Shown piece by piece: positions 1 through 7,924 of a DNA stretch of 64,000 bases (the stretch's first letter is position 1; each line of letters starts with the position of its first letter). A program made the position numbers and the translations under genes. Under the pieces are notes generated by a model. It was not told where the DNA came from. It was given only the letters and a program-made list of their open reading frames with translations, and did no database searches. The stretch is taken from contig NZ_CP102265.1 of NCBI RefSeq assembly GCF_025147765.1, positions 3,199,001 to 3,263,000 of the forward strand, in the 5' to 3' direction. This DNA comes from Blautia obeum ATCC 29174. Its GTDB lineage: Bacteria > Bacillota > Clostridia > Lachnospirales > Lachnospiraceae.

Positions 1-752
1 ACAGCTGTTGGAATTCCGATTCTGCAGATTCCTCCCAGATATTCGCGTGGGATTTTAGCCAAAAGATGAATCCCTTTCAGTACATTTTCTTTTTTCCGTA
101 TGATAACTGCAAGGGCCATAATACTCATAACAATTGCCTGCGCTGTCACCGTTGCTATCGCTGCACCTGTCACCCCAAGCTTCGGAAATGGTCCTGGTCC
201 GAGAATCAGGACCGGATCCAGGATCATATTGGTCACAAGTCCAATCAGATTCGCCAGAAACGGTGTTTTTGAATCACCCTGAGCTGTATAAATGCCTGTA
301 AGCGTCAGCGTCATAAAGGAAAATACAATCAACCCACATGCAATCTTTGTATAGGACATGGCCGCTGCATGTGCCTCCGCATCTGCGAGCTGGAAAAATC
401 CTACCATCTGTTTCGTAAACACAAGCGACAGAAGCGCATATGCCATCCCCATAAAAGCAGCCAACTGCACCGCCGCCTGTGCAAAACCATGTGCTTTTTC
501 TTTTTCACCACGACCGATACATTGTGCAACCTGTACCTGTCCTCCCATTCGAGCCATGGCAGCCAGTCCCTGTGAAAACCAGGTAAACATGCCTCCTACA
601 CCAACTCCGGCAACGGCTTTCGAACCCAACAGCCCAATCCATGCCATATCTGTAATGTTATATAAAGTCCCAAGAAATGACGATGCCATGATTGGAATCG
701 CAAGCTTCGTCAGTGTCCTCAAAATAGGACCTTTTGTTAAATTTCCTTCCAT
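1..752 (-). CDS. MATE family efflux transporter, partial (C-terminal part outside window)
   Basis: Membrane drug/sodium or drug/proton antiporter of the MATE family, N-terminal 250 residues only because the gene runs off the left edge. The protein opens MEGNLTKGPILRTLTKLAIP and continues with the usual MATE pattern of a first helix ending in a Asn-Ile-Thr-Asp-Met segment and a GAAIAT motif near residue 200. The start ATG at 750-752 is preceded by a GAGG element about 7 nt upstream. It is the last gene of a leftward run; the neighbouring MerR/YbjQ unit ends in its own terminator, so this gene is probably transcribed separately. The family is clear; the substrate is not. Confidence 0.85.
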   Translation of the reverse strand, partial: MEGNLTKGPILRTLTKLAIPIMASSFLGTLYNITDMAWIGLLGSKAVAGVGVGGMFTWFSQGLAAMARMGGQVQVAQCIGRGEKEKAHGFAQAAVQLAAFMGMAYALLSLVFTKQMVGFFQLADAEAHAAAMSYTKIACGLIVFSFMTLTLTGIYTAQGDSKTPFLANLIGLVTNMILDPVLILGPGPFPKLGVTGAAIATVTAQAIVMSIMALAVIIRKKENVLKGIHLLAKIPREYLGGICRIGIPTA

Positions 753-887
753 TTAAATTCCTCATCCGTTTTTATTTCTTTTGATTCATCCATTATTCCT
801 ATTATACATTGTTTGTCATATGTTTTCATCCTATTTCTAAGATATCACCCATATCTTACGAAACATTATATACATTACTATTCAATT

Positions 888-926
888 AAAAAAAATCTCA
901 CACCACCTTTGACTATGATGTGAGAT
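888..926 (-). terminator. Rho-independent terminator of the MerR-YbjQ unit
   Basis: Inverted repeat ATCTCACA / TGTGAGAT (895-902 and 919-926) followed on the minus strand by an uninterrupted T run, placed just after the YbjQ-like gene. Confidence 0.8.
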
Positions 927-972
927 CTCCAATCTGTTCTGTATTCTTTTTTATATCTGTCTGACGATCTTT

Positions 973-1284
973 TTATTTATATTTCACTGCAGTTCCATAA
1001 GCGATCACTTCTGCTGCCCCTGACATAACCTGTGAAGATCCATACTTCACACCAATCACCGCATCTGCATCCATTTCTTTGGCTTCATCTACCATACGCT
1101 TCGTGGCAATCTGTCTCGCCTCATTCAACATTTCTGTGTAACCTACGATTTCACCGCCAACCAATGTTTTCATACCTGCCATAAAATCTCTGCCGACATT
1201 TTTTGTCTGTACAACAGTTCCTTTTACGATTCCCAGTGGCTCAAAATCCACACCTGGAATATATTCAATACTTAGAAGCTTCAT
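973..1284 (-). CDS. YbjQ/UPF0145 family protein
   Basis: A 103-residue cytoplasmic protein of the YbjQ (UPF0145, 'heavy-metal-binding' fold) family, whose biochemical role is not established. The sequence shows the family hallmarks: a GxVxG-type strand near residues 18-24, a GEIVGYTEML segment, an Ala-Asp-Ala-Val-Ile-Gly-Val strand near 75 and a terminal YGTAV. Its start lies inside the last codons of the upstream MerR gene (20-bp overlap), with an AGGAGG site embedded in that gene's acidic C-terminal tail, so the two are translationally coupled. It is probably co-regulated with, and possibly serves the same stress response as, the MerR protein. Confidence 0.85.
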   Translation of the reverse strand: MKLLSIEYIPGVDFEPLGIVKGTVVQTKNVGRDFMAGMKTLVGGEIVGYTEMLNEARQIATKRMVDEAKEMDADAVIGVKYGSSQVMSGAAEVIAYGTAVKYK

Positions 1285-1906
1285 CTTCTTCTCCTCCTTC
1301 GATTTCTTTCATTCTTCCTGCAAGTGCTATGAGCGTTCCCACAATGATCACTATCGGAATTCCCTCCAACAGCAAAAACAATCCTGTCGGAATTGGATCC
1401 TGTATGTTTGCCCAGAATATAATTATAATCGTAAGAAGCATAAGCAGTGTCATAACTGCTGCACCTATGATTGCTCCTTTTCTTTTCTTATTGTGGACAT
1501 CCGTTTTGTTTACGTTCATAAACTTTGCACCTTCTTTCTCCATCTGCTCGATTTCTTCCAGACAGTCCTCTGCATTCAGAGATTCCAGTGACCGGTGTTC
1601 CAGGATCAGTCGCTCGCACATATCCTGCATCTTCGAAAGACCTTCTTTACGATGATCCAGTTCTTTCAGATGTTGTTCCAAACAGATTTGCAGGCTTTTC
1701 TTTTTTTCGAAGAGAAGTTTCATTTCTTCTATGGAAATGTCCATCTTGCGGAATAATTTAATCTCCTGAAGCCGGATAACATCCGCCTGATGATATTCCC
1801 TGTATCCGTTTTCTGCACGCTCCACATTCAGGAGTCCCTGATCTTCATAAAACCGAATATTCTTTCTTGTGATTCCCACAAGTTCTTCCACCTGTTTGAT
1901 TTTCAT
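1265..1906 (-). CDS. MerR family regulator with C-terminal membrane segments
   Basis: Transcription regulator of 213 residues. Residues 1-70 form a MerR winged helix (MKIKQVEELVGITRKNIRFY, then LFRKMDISIEEMK), 75-120 a coiled coil dimerisation helix, and about 142-200 two hydrophobic helices with a short turn, ending in an acidic tail. Membrane-anchored MerR proteins of this layout are common in Lachnospiraceae, and the signal is unknown. An AGAGG site precedes the ATG. The promoter upstream has the 19-bp spacer and dyad typical of MerR control, so it is likely autoregulated together with the overlapping YbjQ gene. Confidence 0.85.
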   Translation of the reverse strand: MKIKQVEELVGITRKNIRFYEDQGLLNVERAENGYREYHQADVIRLQEIKLFRKMDISIEEMKLLFEKKKSLQICLEQHLKELDHRKEGLSKMQDMCERLILEHRSLESLNAEDCLEEIEQMEKEGAKFMNVNKTDVHNKKRKGAIIGAAVMTLLMLLTIIIIFWANIQDPIPTGLFLLLEGIPIVIIVGTLIALAGRMKEIEGGEEDEASKY

Positions 1907-1967
1907 CGTGCTACCTCTTACTTTCCCGACAGTTCCGGAAATCGTTCAACTCCCTGTCTGTATCTGT

Positions 1968-1998
1968 TTTATACAGCTTCCATAAGGTGGAAGGTCAA
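1968..1998 (-). promoter_or_regulatory. MerR-type promoter/operator (19-bp spacer)
   Basis: On the minus strand a -35 TTGACC (1993-1998) and a -10 TATAAA (1968-1973) are separated by exactly 19 bp. The spacer holds a CTTCC...GGAAG dyad. Overlong spacers with a central dyad are the signature of MerR-activated promoters. It drives the MerR-YbjQ unit. Confidence 0.75.
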
Positions 1999-2056
1999 GT
2001 GTTTTTTGAAAATTTCTGTTTTTAGTTCATTCACGTATTCTGTCACCTGCTGCGCA

Positions 2057-3364
2057 TCATGAATCACTTCTTATTATAGTAATAATGGATGCAAGCAGAA
2101 GAAACATTGGATAAAAAAGCTTCGGTATGATCTGAAAAGCAGAAAGTTCTCCACCCAACTCATTGACTGCAGAAATTGCCACAAGCATCTGTGCACCATA
2201 TGGAATGATTCCCTGAAAGATACAGGAAAAAGTATCCAGTAAGGAGGCAGTCTTTTGGGGTGTGATTCCATACTCCTGTGCCATCTCTTTGGCGATCGGA
2301 TTTGCCATGACGATAGCTACCGTATTATTTGCAGTCGCAATATCCATGGTACCGACAAGGAGTCCCATGCCAAGCTGGCCACCCTTCTTTCCGTGGAAAA
2401 TTTTGTGAATCCAGTTAAGAAGTGCATCAAAACCACCGTATTCACGAATCAGGGCACACATCGCTGCCACCAGAATCGCAACCATACAGGTTTCAAACAT
2501 TCCTGATACGCCTGATCCCATATTGGTCAGAAGTTCCACCGGAGTGATATGCCCTCCTGCAAGCATGATGATTGCTCCGGAAACAATTCCAGTAAGAAGC
2601 ACCACAAAAACATTGATTCCGATAATACCGCCAATCAGCACCAATACATACGGTAACACCTGAAGTAAATGATAATCCTGACTGATATGTCCCTGGATCT
2701 CCGTCTGAAACGACAGAATCAGGATTATGACCAGAGTTGCAACAGCCGCCGGAAATGCAATCCAGAAGTTTTCTCTGAACTTATCTTTCATCTCACAGCC
2801 CTGTCCATTGCATGCCGCAATCGTCGTATCCGAAATGAAAGAAAGATTATCTCCAAACATTGCTCCACCCATAACCGATGCAACACAAAATGCAAGATCA
2901 AAATCTGATGCACTGGAAACAGCTGCCGCGATTGGTACCAGAAGTGTAATCGTTCCAACAGAAGTCCCCATCGCTACAGAGACAAAACAGGCAACCACAA
3001 ATAAAACTGCTACAGAAAATCTTGCCGGTATCAGTGTCAGCATAAAATATGCTACACTTTCTGCACTATTTCTTCCAACCACACCAACAAAGGATCCTGC
3101 TGCCAGGAAGATTAAAAGCATTGTAATGATGTTTTTGTCCCCAACACCATGTGCCATGATTTCCAGTTTCCTGTCAAAATTTACTGCTCTGTTCTGCAAA
3201 CAGGCAACCAGAATCGCAGCAAGAAATGCAACCACGATCGGTACATTATAAAATCCCATCGGAATCTTCATTATATATTCAAATAAAATTCCCAGACCAA
3301 GATACAGTATGAGAAATACACCAATTGGCAGAAGAGCGATGACATTTCCTTTTTCTTTTTTCAT
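2057..3364 (-). CDS. NhaC-family Na+/H+ antiporter-type permease
   Basis: Integral membrane protein of about 435 residues with 10-12 hydrophobic segments, related to NhaC antiporters (this family also includes amino-acid and malate/lactate exchangers). Recognisable features are MGTSVGTITLLVPI, a GGAMFGDNLSFISDTTIAA block, and GTMDIATANNTVAIVMANPIA near the C-terminus. The reading frame is open further upstream, but the ATG at 3362-3364 has a GGATGAGG ribosome site 8 nt away and begins the canonical MKKEKGN N-terminus, so it is chosen. Transcription probably starts from the SigA-like promoter at 3494-3522. The transported ion or solute cannot be assigned. Confidence 0.85.
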   Translation of the reverse strand: MKKEKGNVIALLPIGVFLILYLGLGILFEYIMKIPMGFYNVPIVVAFLAAILVACLQNRAVNFDRKLEIMAHGVGDKNIITMLLIFLAAGSFVGVVGRNSAESVAYFMLTLIPARFSVAVLFVVACFVSVAMGTSVGTITLLVPIAAAVSSASDFDLAFCVASVMGGAMFGDNLSFISDTTIAACNGQGCEMKDKFRENFWIAFPAAVATLVIILILSFQTEIQGHISQDYHLLQVLPYVLVLIGGIIGINVFVVLLTGIVSGAIIMLAGGHITPVELLTNMGSGVSGMFETCMVAILVAAMCALIREYGGFDALLNWIHKIFHGKKGGQLGMGLLVGTMDIATANNTVAIVMANPIAKEMAQEYGITPQKTASLLDTFSCIFQGIIPYGAQMLVAISAVNELGGELSAFQIIPKLFYPMFLLLASIITIIRSDS

Positions 3365-3447
3365 TATACAAACCTCATCCTTTTCATAATATAGGAAAAT
3401 ATTGCAGAGTAACTTTCTGTTATTGAACATTTCCTATAAAGTAAAAT

Positions 3448-3469
3448 ATGGGAAGGCTAAGCTTCCCAT
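3448..3469 (-). other. Stem-loop in the antiporter leader
   Basis: Perfect inverted repeat ATGGGAAG / CTTCCCAT with a 6-nt loop between the promoter at 3494-3522 and the antiporter start. It is followed on the minus strand by a T-rich but interrupted stretch, so it could be a weak terminator or a leader hairpin. Confidence 0.6.
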
Positions 3470-3493
3470 GTAAAAATCTTTATCTCTGTAATT

Positions 3494-3522
3494 ATAATAG
3501 GTTATTTCTCTGATTCTGTCAA
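3494..3522 (-). promoter_or_regulatory. SigA-type promoter for the antiporter
   Basis: Minus strand TTGACA (3517-3522), 17-bp spacer, TATTAT (3494-3499). Confidence 0.7.
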
Positions 3523-3697
3523 TCCCAGACATCAGTAGGCTTTCCCTGTTCCGTACACTGCGTGCCAAAACAGAGATCCCGGCTCTTTTTCTCTCTGCCA
3601 AATTCCCACCCTGTCTGCAAAACTAAGCGGTTATCTTTGATAGATATTCTAAATAGTAAAACGGACTAACCGTCTATCGGTAGCACTCTTTTTCTAT
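3523..3697 (-). ncRNA. Candidate structured small RNA or leader, class not recognised
   Basis: This gene-free stretch of about 175 nt starts just below a strong promoter (3702-3730) and has no good ORF. On the minus strand it contains a possible H-type pseudoknot near its 5' end (GATAGA and CGGTTA, followed in order by TCTATC and TAACCG), then a region closed by CAGACA/TGTCTG (3612-3617 with 3525-3530) holding a CAGAGA/TCTCTG hairpin. I could not match it to lysine, SAM, T-box, GEMM or SRP RNA consensus. A 6S RNA is possible from the size, but the 5' and 3' ends do not pair convincingly. Confidence 0.4.
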
Positions 3698-3701
3698 AAT
3701 C

Positions 3702-3730
3702 ATATTATCACGCATCTGTGAAAATATCAA
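3702..3730 (-). promoter_or_regulatory. SigA-type promoter upstream of the candidate RNA
   Basis: Minus strand TTGATA (3725-3730), 17-bp spacer, TAATAT (3702-3707), firing into 3523-3697. Confidence 0.65.
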
Positions 3731-3772
3731 AAAGTTCTTTTTCCATAGTATGTAATACGAATTTGAAAATAC

Positions 3773-4378
3773 TTATAAGCCGAAAAAATACACCAGTACC
3801 AGCTTGATCACAGCAGCTCCACCAAAAGCAACAACTGCAGTTACAACTAATTGCATAGGTTTTGGGAAATTTTCGAACACAAAAACTTTCCTACTCTTGC
3901 TCCGCACCTTGCTTAAAGATCCTGTCGTAAATGCTGCCATCATTATGACTGACACAGATACCAAGGTCTCACAATAACCGGTAAGCTTTCCTAACACATC
4001 ATTATACATATATGCACCTGTTTCATGCAGAATCCAGTATAGAACCAATGCACAAACTCCCATGACACTTTGGAGCTTCATTTCCTTAAAAATCTTCTCT
4101 TTCTCTGTAGTTGCATAATCTGACATTGTTTTAGCAATTTTTCTTTCTTCTTCGTTCATCATCTCGCTTTTCCTTTCTCCACTGATAATCTCAGGAATGC
4201 TGATATCATAATAATCTGCAATATCCACAAGAATACTGATATCCGGCATATTGTTTCCGGTTTCCCATCTGGATACGGTCCTTCCAGAGACATTTAATAT
4301 TTCTGCCAACTGCTCCTGTATAATGCCTTTTTCTTTGCGAAGTTTTTTTAAAAAATTCCCGATTTTTACTTGGTCCAC
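3773..4378 (-). CDS. XRE/Cro-CI regulator with C-terminal membrane helices
   Basis: About 201 residues. Residues 1-65 are a helix-turn-helix of the Cro/CI type (IIQEQLAEILNVSGRTVSRWETGNNMPDI), followed by a linker and two or three hydrophobic helices, a layout typical of membrane-tethered XRE proteins in Clostridia. An upstream ATG-ATG-ATG is in frame, but the AGGAGG ribosome site lies inside that extension and points to the GTG at 4376-4378 seven nt downstream, so GTG is taken as the start. Two small membrane proteins lie upstream on the same strand and may be part of the same stress unit. Confidence 0.8.
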   Translation of the reverse strand: MDQVKIGNFLKKLRKEKGIIQEQLAEILNVSGRTVSRWETGNNMPDISILVDIADYYDISIPEIISGERKSEMMNEEERKIAKTMSDYATTEKEKIFKEMKLQSVMGVCALVLYWILHETGAYMYNDVLGKLTGYCETLVSVSVIMMAAFTTGSLSKVRSKSRKVFVFENFPKPMQLVVTAVVAFGGAAVIKLVLVYFFGL

Positions 4379-4518
4379 CTCAACTCCTCCTTTCATCATC
4401 AAATATAGAATCTGTTATCTGCAAATAACACGACACAAAGCGAGAAATATCGTATTTTCACTAATAGACACAGTTGTCTACGCGTTTTTAATTTTTCAAT
4501 TATACAAACTAGAATTTA

Positions 4519-4869
4519 TCACTGAATAAACCACATCCATACTCCAACTATTATAAGCAATATACCTGATATTCTTCCTGCAAATTTCGACTTTTTATAT
4601 CCTAGAAAATTTATTGTTTCGGGAGTTGTAAATGGCAATAAAACAACATCCATACCCATTACTATAATTCCTATTCCTATTATGAAGACATTATTGTTAG
4701 AAATAATGCCATAAAACATAACTACGAAACCCAAAATAATGCCTAATATAAAATACTTGATTTTATGGCTGTCTTTATCCATCATCTTTTCATAACAATT
4801 TTCACATTTACTGTTACAAAATTCAAAATTATCCTTTAGTTTTTTACCACAATATTTGCATTTTTTCAT
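4519..4869 (-). CDS. Small zinc-ribbon membrane protein
   Basis: A 116-residue protein with an N-terminal treble-clef/zinc-ribbon (CKYCGKKL...CNSKCENC) followed by at least three hydrophobic helices. GGAGG lies 8 nt before the ATG. Zinc-ribbon plus transmembrane proteins of this size are widespread and uncharacterised in Firmicutes. The gene lies between a very small membrane ORF and the membrane XRE regulator. Confidence 0.75.
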   Translation of the reverse strand: MKKCKYCGKKLKDNFEFCNSKCENCYEKMMDKDSHKIKYFILGIILGFVVMFYGIISNNNVFIIGIGIIVMGMDVVLLPFTTPETINFLGYKKSKFAGRISGILLIIVGVWMWFIQ

Positions 4870-4935
4870 ACTGTTTCCTCCGTAATCCTCAAAAATTCAT
4901 TCAACAGCTCACGATTTTCTCAATTCTCCAAACTT

Positions 4936-5124
4936 TTATTTATCTTCTAACTCAAATCCGAGTTCTTTTTCGTTTCTGACATCTTCATACGTTTTCTTTC
5001 CAGTGATAGCACTGTAGGCTTCTTTAATACCATTTTTCACTGCCCATTTGATAACGAAATACAGTGCGATCAAAATAACAATTGCGGTTCCTCCACTTAT
5101 GCCTAATTCATTCCACATAATCAT
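4936..5124 (-). CDS. Small single-pass membrane protein
   Basis: A 62-residue protein with one hydrophobic helix (residues about 10-29, GGTAIVILIALYFVIKWAVK) and a charged C-terminal tail. The frame is open to a TTG at 5136, but the ATG at 5122-5124 has a GGAG site 6 nt upstream and is preferred. The function is unknown. Confidence 0.6.
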   Translation of the reverse strand: MIMWNELGISGGTAIVILIALYFVIKWAVKNGIKEAYSAITGKKTYEDVRNEKELGFELEDK

Positions 5125-5225
5125 TAACTTCTCCAAATTCTGATTGAGATTTCATCTGTTTTAAGAGATTTAATTGGTGTGCTACCCGTCAAGTAGACAA
5201 ATTAAATAACGAAATTTTTTTCTTC

Positions 5226-5248
5226 CCCGGTACAGTTTATGTACCGGG
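5226..5248. other. Stem-loop at the end of the IS remnant
   Basis: CCCGGTACA / TGTACCGGG with a 5-nt loop directly after the transposase remnant stop codon. No T run follows on the minus strand. Confidence 0.6.
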
Positions 5249-5252
5249 TTGT

Positions 5253-5429
5253 TTATGCGACGTTTTCTAGTTTTCGTTCATGGAATTCCATTGGTGTAAG
5301 CACCCCAAGATTTCGTTGAACTCTTTTGTTTGTGTAATAATCTATGTATTTCTCTATATCTGGATGTTCATCATGAATCTTTGTAATGATATCGGCTATG
5401 CATTCATTAAGATTGTCATTATCACTAAG
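5253..5429 (-). pseudogene. IS3-family transposase (OrfB) remnant
   Basis: The last roughly 30 codons read YYTNKRVQRNLGVLTPMEF and match the C-terminal end of IS3/IS150-type integrase-core transposases. The preceding part (IHDEHPDIEKY) resembles the N-terminal DNA-binding portion of the same protein, so the catalytic DDE core has been deleted internally. A stop codon lies upstream in frame at 5430-5432. Downstream, at 5175-5215, is a TACTTGACGGGTAGCAC sequence that looks like an IS terminus. No intact copy is present in the window. Confidence 0.75.
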
Positions 5430-5478
5430 TCATTCGTAGTTGGTCAGTGCTTTCACAGTTGCTATAAATGTTGCTCTT

Positions 5479-6231
5479 TCATATGATTTCTATAAACGTC
5501 TTATAGAAATCATATGTCTTTCCGTTTTCCTGAGCGCAGAGCAAAAAGCGGCTGATGATTGCACCAGTACGGTATGATTTCTGAATACGTGATAAGTGTT
5601 CGTGCAGGTTATTAGGAAACCCCTCTGTCACTTCTTCCCTAAGCAAAAAAGTTACATATCGATTTGCCTTTTTTTGCCAAAGAATACTGGATTTTGGAAA
5701 TGAGGAACTCATTTCCGCTGGTATAGTAAGCCCACGTTGTTCCTGTGGAAGTGTTTGCGTATGCTGCACCCGTGAATAAAGATATGGATTTTCAATATAC
5801 TGACGCAGCTTGTCCCTTTCAATCAAGTCAAAAGATACAATGCAAGCTGTATCAATATCAGACTCTTGATATATCTGTGTTTTCAATTCCTCCAATGTCT
5901 TCAACGCCTTCATATGATAGCGTAATTTCTCCATCCGACGTGCAAGCAGTTCTTGTTGATGTTCCAATTCTACAAGTTTCTCAGAAAATAATTTTCCATG
6001 CTGCTCAGGCGTTGCGGCATCCATTCCACGAATTTCCTTTAACTCTAACCCAAGATTTTTATAAAAAATGACATCTGAAATGGTCATTAAATCTTCAATT
6101 GCATATTCCCGATATTGATTTTCAATTTTCTTTCTGGGATGTAAAATCCCCTTATCCTCCCAATACCTAAACGTAGATGCTGGCATATCAAAAAAACGGG
6201 CTATTTCTCCAATTTGAAATTTTTTATCCAT
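5479..6231 (-). CDS. MerR family regulator (divergent from MATE gene)
   Basis: A 250-residue regulator with an N-terminal MerR winged helix (FQIGEIARFFDMPASTFRYW, residues 5-24) and a coiled-coil dimerisation helix near 85-120. It has a long C-terminal region of about 130 residues that probably senses a ligand, as in multidrug-responsive MerR proteins. It is transcribed divergently from a MATE efflux pump, and the 21-bp dyad between them carries a MerR-type promoter. The obvious inference is that it activates the pump in response to a toxic compound. The 3' end coincides with the palindrome beside the IS remnant. Confidence 0.85.
   Translation of the reverse strand: MDKKFQIGEIARFFDMPASTFRYWEDKGILHPRKKIENQYREYAIEDLMTISDVIFYKNLGLELKEIRGMDAATPEQHGKLFSEKLVELEHQQELLARRMEKLRYHMKALKTLEELKTQIYQESDIDTACIVSFDLIERDKLRQYIENPYLYSRVQHTQTLPQEQRGLTIPAEMSSSFPKSSILWQKKANRYVTFLLREEVTEGFPNNLHEHLSRIQKSYRTGAIISRFLLCAQENGKTYDFYKTFIEII
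5480..5516. repeat. 16-bp perfect palindrome at the MerR 3' end
   Basis: CATATGATTTCTATAA (5480-5495) and its exact complement (5501-5516) flank a 5-nt centre. The repeat overlaps the last codons and stop of the MerR gene. There is no T run. Confidence 0.8.
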
Positions 6232-6273
6232 GATTCTTCCCTTCCTGGTTTAAAAACTTACTACTATTTATCC

Positions 6274-6302
6274 ACTATACTATTTTTCACATTGACCTTC
6301 AA
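6274..6302 (-). promoter_or_regulatory. Promoter of the MerR regulator
   Basis: Minus strand TTGAAG (6297-6302), 17-bp spacer, TATAGT (6274-6279). It overlaps the operator of the divergent pump, so binding there would affect both directions. Confidence 0.6.
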
Positions 6303-6322
6303 GCTACTTTAAGGTTTATACT
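6292..6322 (+). promoter_or_regulatory. MerR-type promoter/operator of the MATE pump
   Basis: Plus strand TTGACC (6292-6297), exactly 19-bp spacer, TATACT (6317-6322). A near-perfect dyad ACCTTCAAG-CTA-CTTTAAGGT (6295-6315) fills the spacer. Confidence 0.85.
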
Positions 6323-6344
6323 TCCATCAAGGGAGGAAATTTTT

Positions 6345-7670
6345 ATGGAAAATGTTTTAATTTTTGCTTCTGAAAAAGAAGTTCGATTCACAAAACTATT
6401 AAAATTTATTGTTCCGACATATCTAACATCATTATTTAACACAGTCTATACCATTATTGATGGTATTTTTGTTTCTACATATGTCGGAACCAATGCACTG
6501 GCTTCTATTAACATTGTTTATCCTATTGTAAATGTATTGACCGGAATTGCACTTGTATTTGCTACCGGCGGCAGCTCTGTCACAGCTTTGTACATTGGAG
6601 GAAACAGAAAAAAGGAAGCAGACCGCTCCTTTTCTGCCAGCTCTTTTGCAGCTATTTTGCTTGGATGCCTCGTTTCCCTGATGATTCTTACGAATCTCTC
6701 AGCAATTCTGACCATACTCGGTGCAACCCCCGTGACAATTGCAGGGTGTAAAACATACGCACGTTGGTGGCTTTTGGCAGCTCCCGTCGTAATCGGTAAG
6801 GAACTGTTTACATATTTTATCCGAGTGGACGGTGCCCCCACATATAGCTTTATAACTGCACTGTCCGGTGGTATTTTGAATATCGTTTTGGACTATATTC
6901 TGGTCGGACAAATGCAAATGGGAATCTATGGTGCTGCACTAGCAACAATTCTTGGACTGGTATTATCATTTTCTATGGGAATTTATTATTTTATCCATAA
7001 ACAAAAGTATCTTTCATTTACCTTGCATAACTTATCCTTACGGGAAGCCATGCACTGTATGCTAAATGGTGCATCCGAATTTGTCAATCAACTTGCTATT
7101 GCAGTTACAACCATCGTATTTAACCGCACTGCACTCTCCTTTGCCGGTGAAGACGGTGTCGCCGCAGTTTCCATCATCATGTATCTGCAGTTTTTGTTTA
7201 TCGGTGTCTACTTTGGCTTTTCTATGGGCATGGCACCACCTCTGAGTTATGCGTATGGCGACCGAAAAATAAGAATTTGCCGAAAACTAGAAAGCTATGC
7301 TCGTCGCTTTTTCGAAGTAGCTCCGATCATCATTTATGCACTGACCTACTTTCTTACTCCAGTTGCTGTATCCTGTTTCGCAGATACATCCAGCCCTGTA
7401 TTTCCTATTGCAGTGTCCGGAATGAGAGTTTATGGACTTGGTTTTCTATTTTCAGGAATTAATATTTTTGCTGCAATTCGAATGATGGCATATGGAAAAG
7501 GGTATTTCTCCGGTCTGATCACATTTTTACGTTCATTCCTACTATTACTTTTATTTCTGATTGTACTGCCTTTGAAATTTGGTTTGACTGGAGTATGGCT
7601 CGCCGTTCCTGCAGCAGAAGCTCTGACATTACTCGTTGCTGTATGGTTTCTGCGGCCGATTCATTGTTAA
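6345..7670 (+). CDS. MATE family multidrug efflux transporter
   Basis: A 441-residue membrane antiporter with about 12 hydrophobic helices. The N-terminal half shows TIIDGIFVSTYVGTNALASI and VFATGGSSVTALYIGG, the usual MATE helix 1-2 signature; the second half repeats the pattern (FNRTALSFAGEDGVAAVSI). An AGGGAGG site lies 8 nt before the ATG. It is divergent from, and probably controlled by, the MerR gene at 5479-6231. Exported substrates are unknown. Confidence 0.9.
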   Translation: MENVLIFASEKEVRFTKLLKFIVPTYLTSLFNTVYTIIDGIFVSTYVGTNALASINIVYPIVNVLTGIALVFATGGSSVTALYIGGNRKKEADRSFSASSFAAILLGCLVSLMILTNLSAILTILGATPVTIAGCKTYARWWLLAAPVVIGKELFTYFIRVDGAPTYSFITALSGGILNIVLDYILVGQMQMGIYGAALATILGLVLSFSMGIYYFIHKQKYLSFTLHNLSLREAMHCMLNGASEFVNQLAIAVTTIVFNRTALSFAGEDGVAAVSIIMYLQFLFIGVYFGFSMGMAPPLSYAYGDRKIRICRKLESYARRFFEVAPIIIYALTYFLTPVAVSCFADTSSPVFPIAVSGMRVYGLGFLFSGINIFAAIRMMAYGKGYFSGLITFLRSFLLLLLFLIVLPLKFGLTGVWLAVPAAEALTLLVAVWFLRPIHC

Positions 7671-7924
7671 AATACCTCAACTATTGTCTGCACGAAGAGC
7701 TGCTTTCACTTGAAGAGCTTACTTCTGTCGGACAGGCATTGTCTGAGGGTGACGTTATGTCAGATGCCTCTCTTCTTTTGGAAGAAACTTATCAGCTCTC
7801 CGACTATTTCATTCAGTCCTCCGAAAGACTGACAAGCGCGGACCGGTTAACTGATCTTCTTGGAAAGGTCAGTTATACTTTTGCAGAAAAGGTAGCACAA
7901 TCAAAAACACCGTCCCCGGAATAA
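7643..7924 (+). CDS. Hypothetical small protein overlapping the MATE 3' end
   Basis: A 93-residue frame starting inside the MATE gene (28-bp overlap) and ending where the kinase remnant on the other strand begins. It is Leu/Glu-rich and looks helical (LLKYLNYCLHEELLSLEELT), with codon use like a real gene. There is no clear ribosome site, so translation would depend on coupling to the pump. I do not recognise a family. Its end at a recombination scar means the C-terminus may be artificial. Confidence 0.4.
   Translation: MVSAADSLLKYLNYCLHEELLSLEELTSVGQALSEGDVMSDASLLLEETYQLSDYFIQSSERLTSADRLTDLLGKVSYTFAEKVAQSKTPSPE

Noticed and set aside
3590..3620. AGGGTGG motif recalling a T-box
   Set aside because: It is not followed by ACCGCG, and there is no stem I pattern or terminator/antiterminator pair.
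3523..3697. Lysine, SAM or GEMM riboswitch in front of the antiporter
   Set aside because: None of the conserved core strings (for example GGACGCAAAGC or the lysine-box core) is present on either strand.
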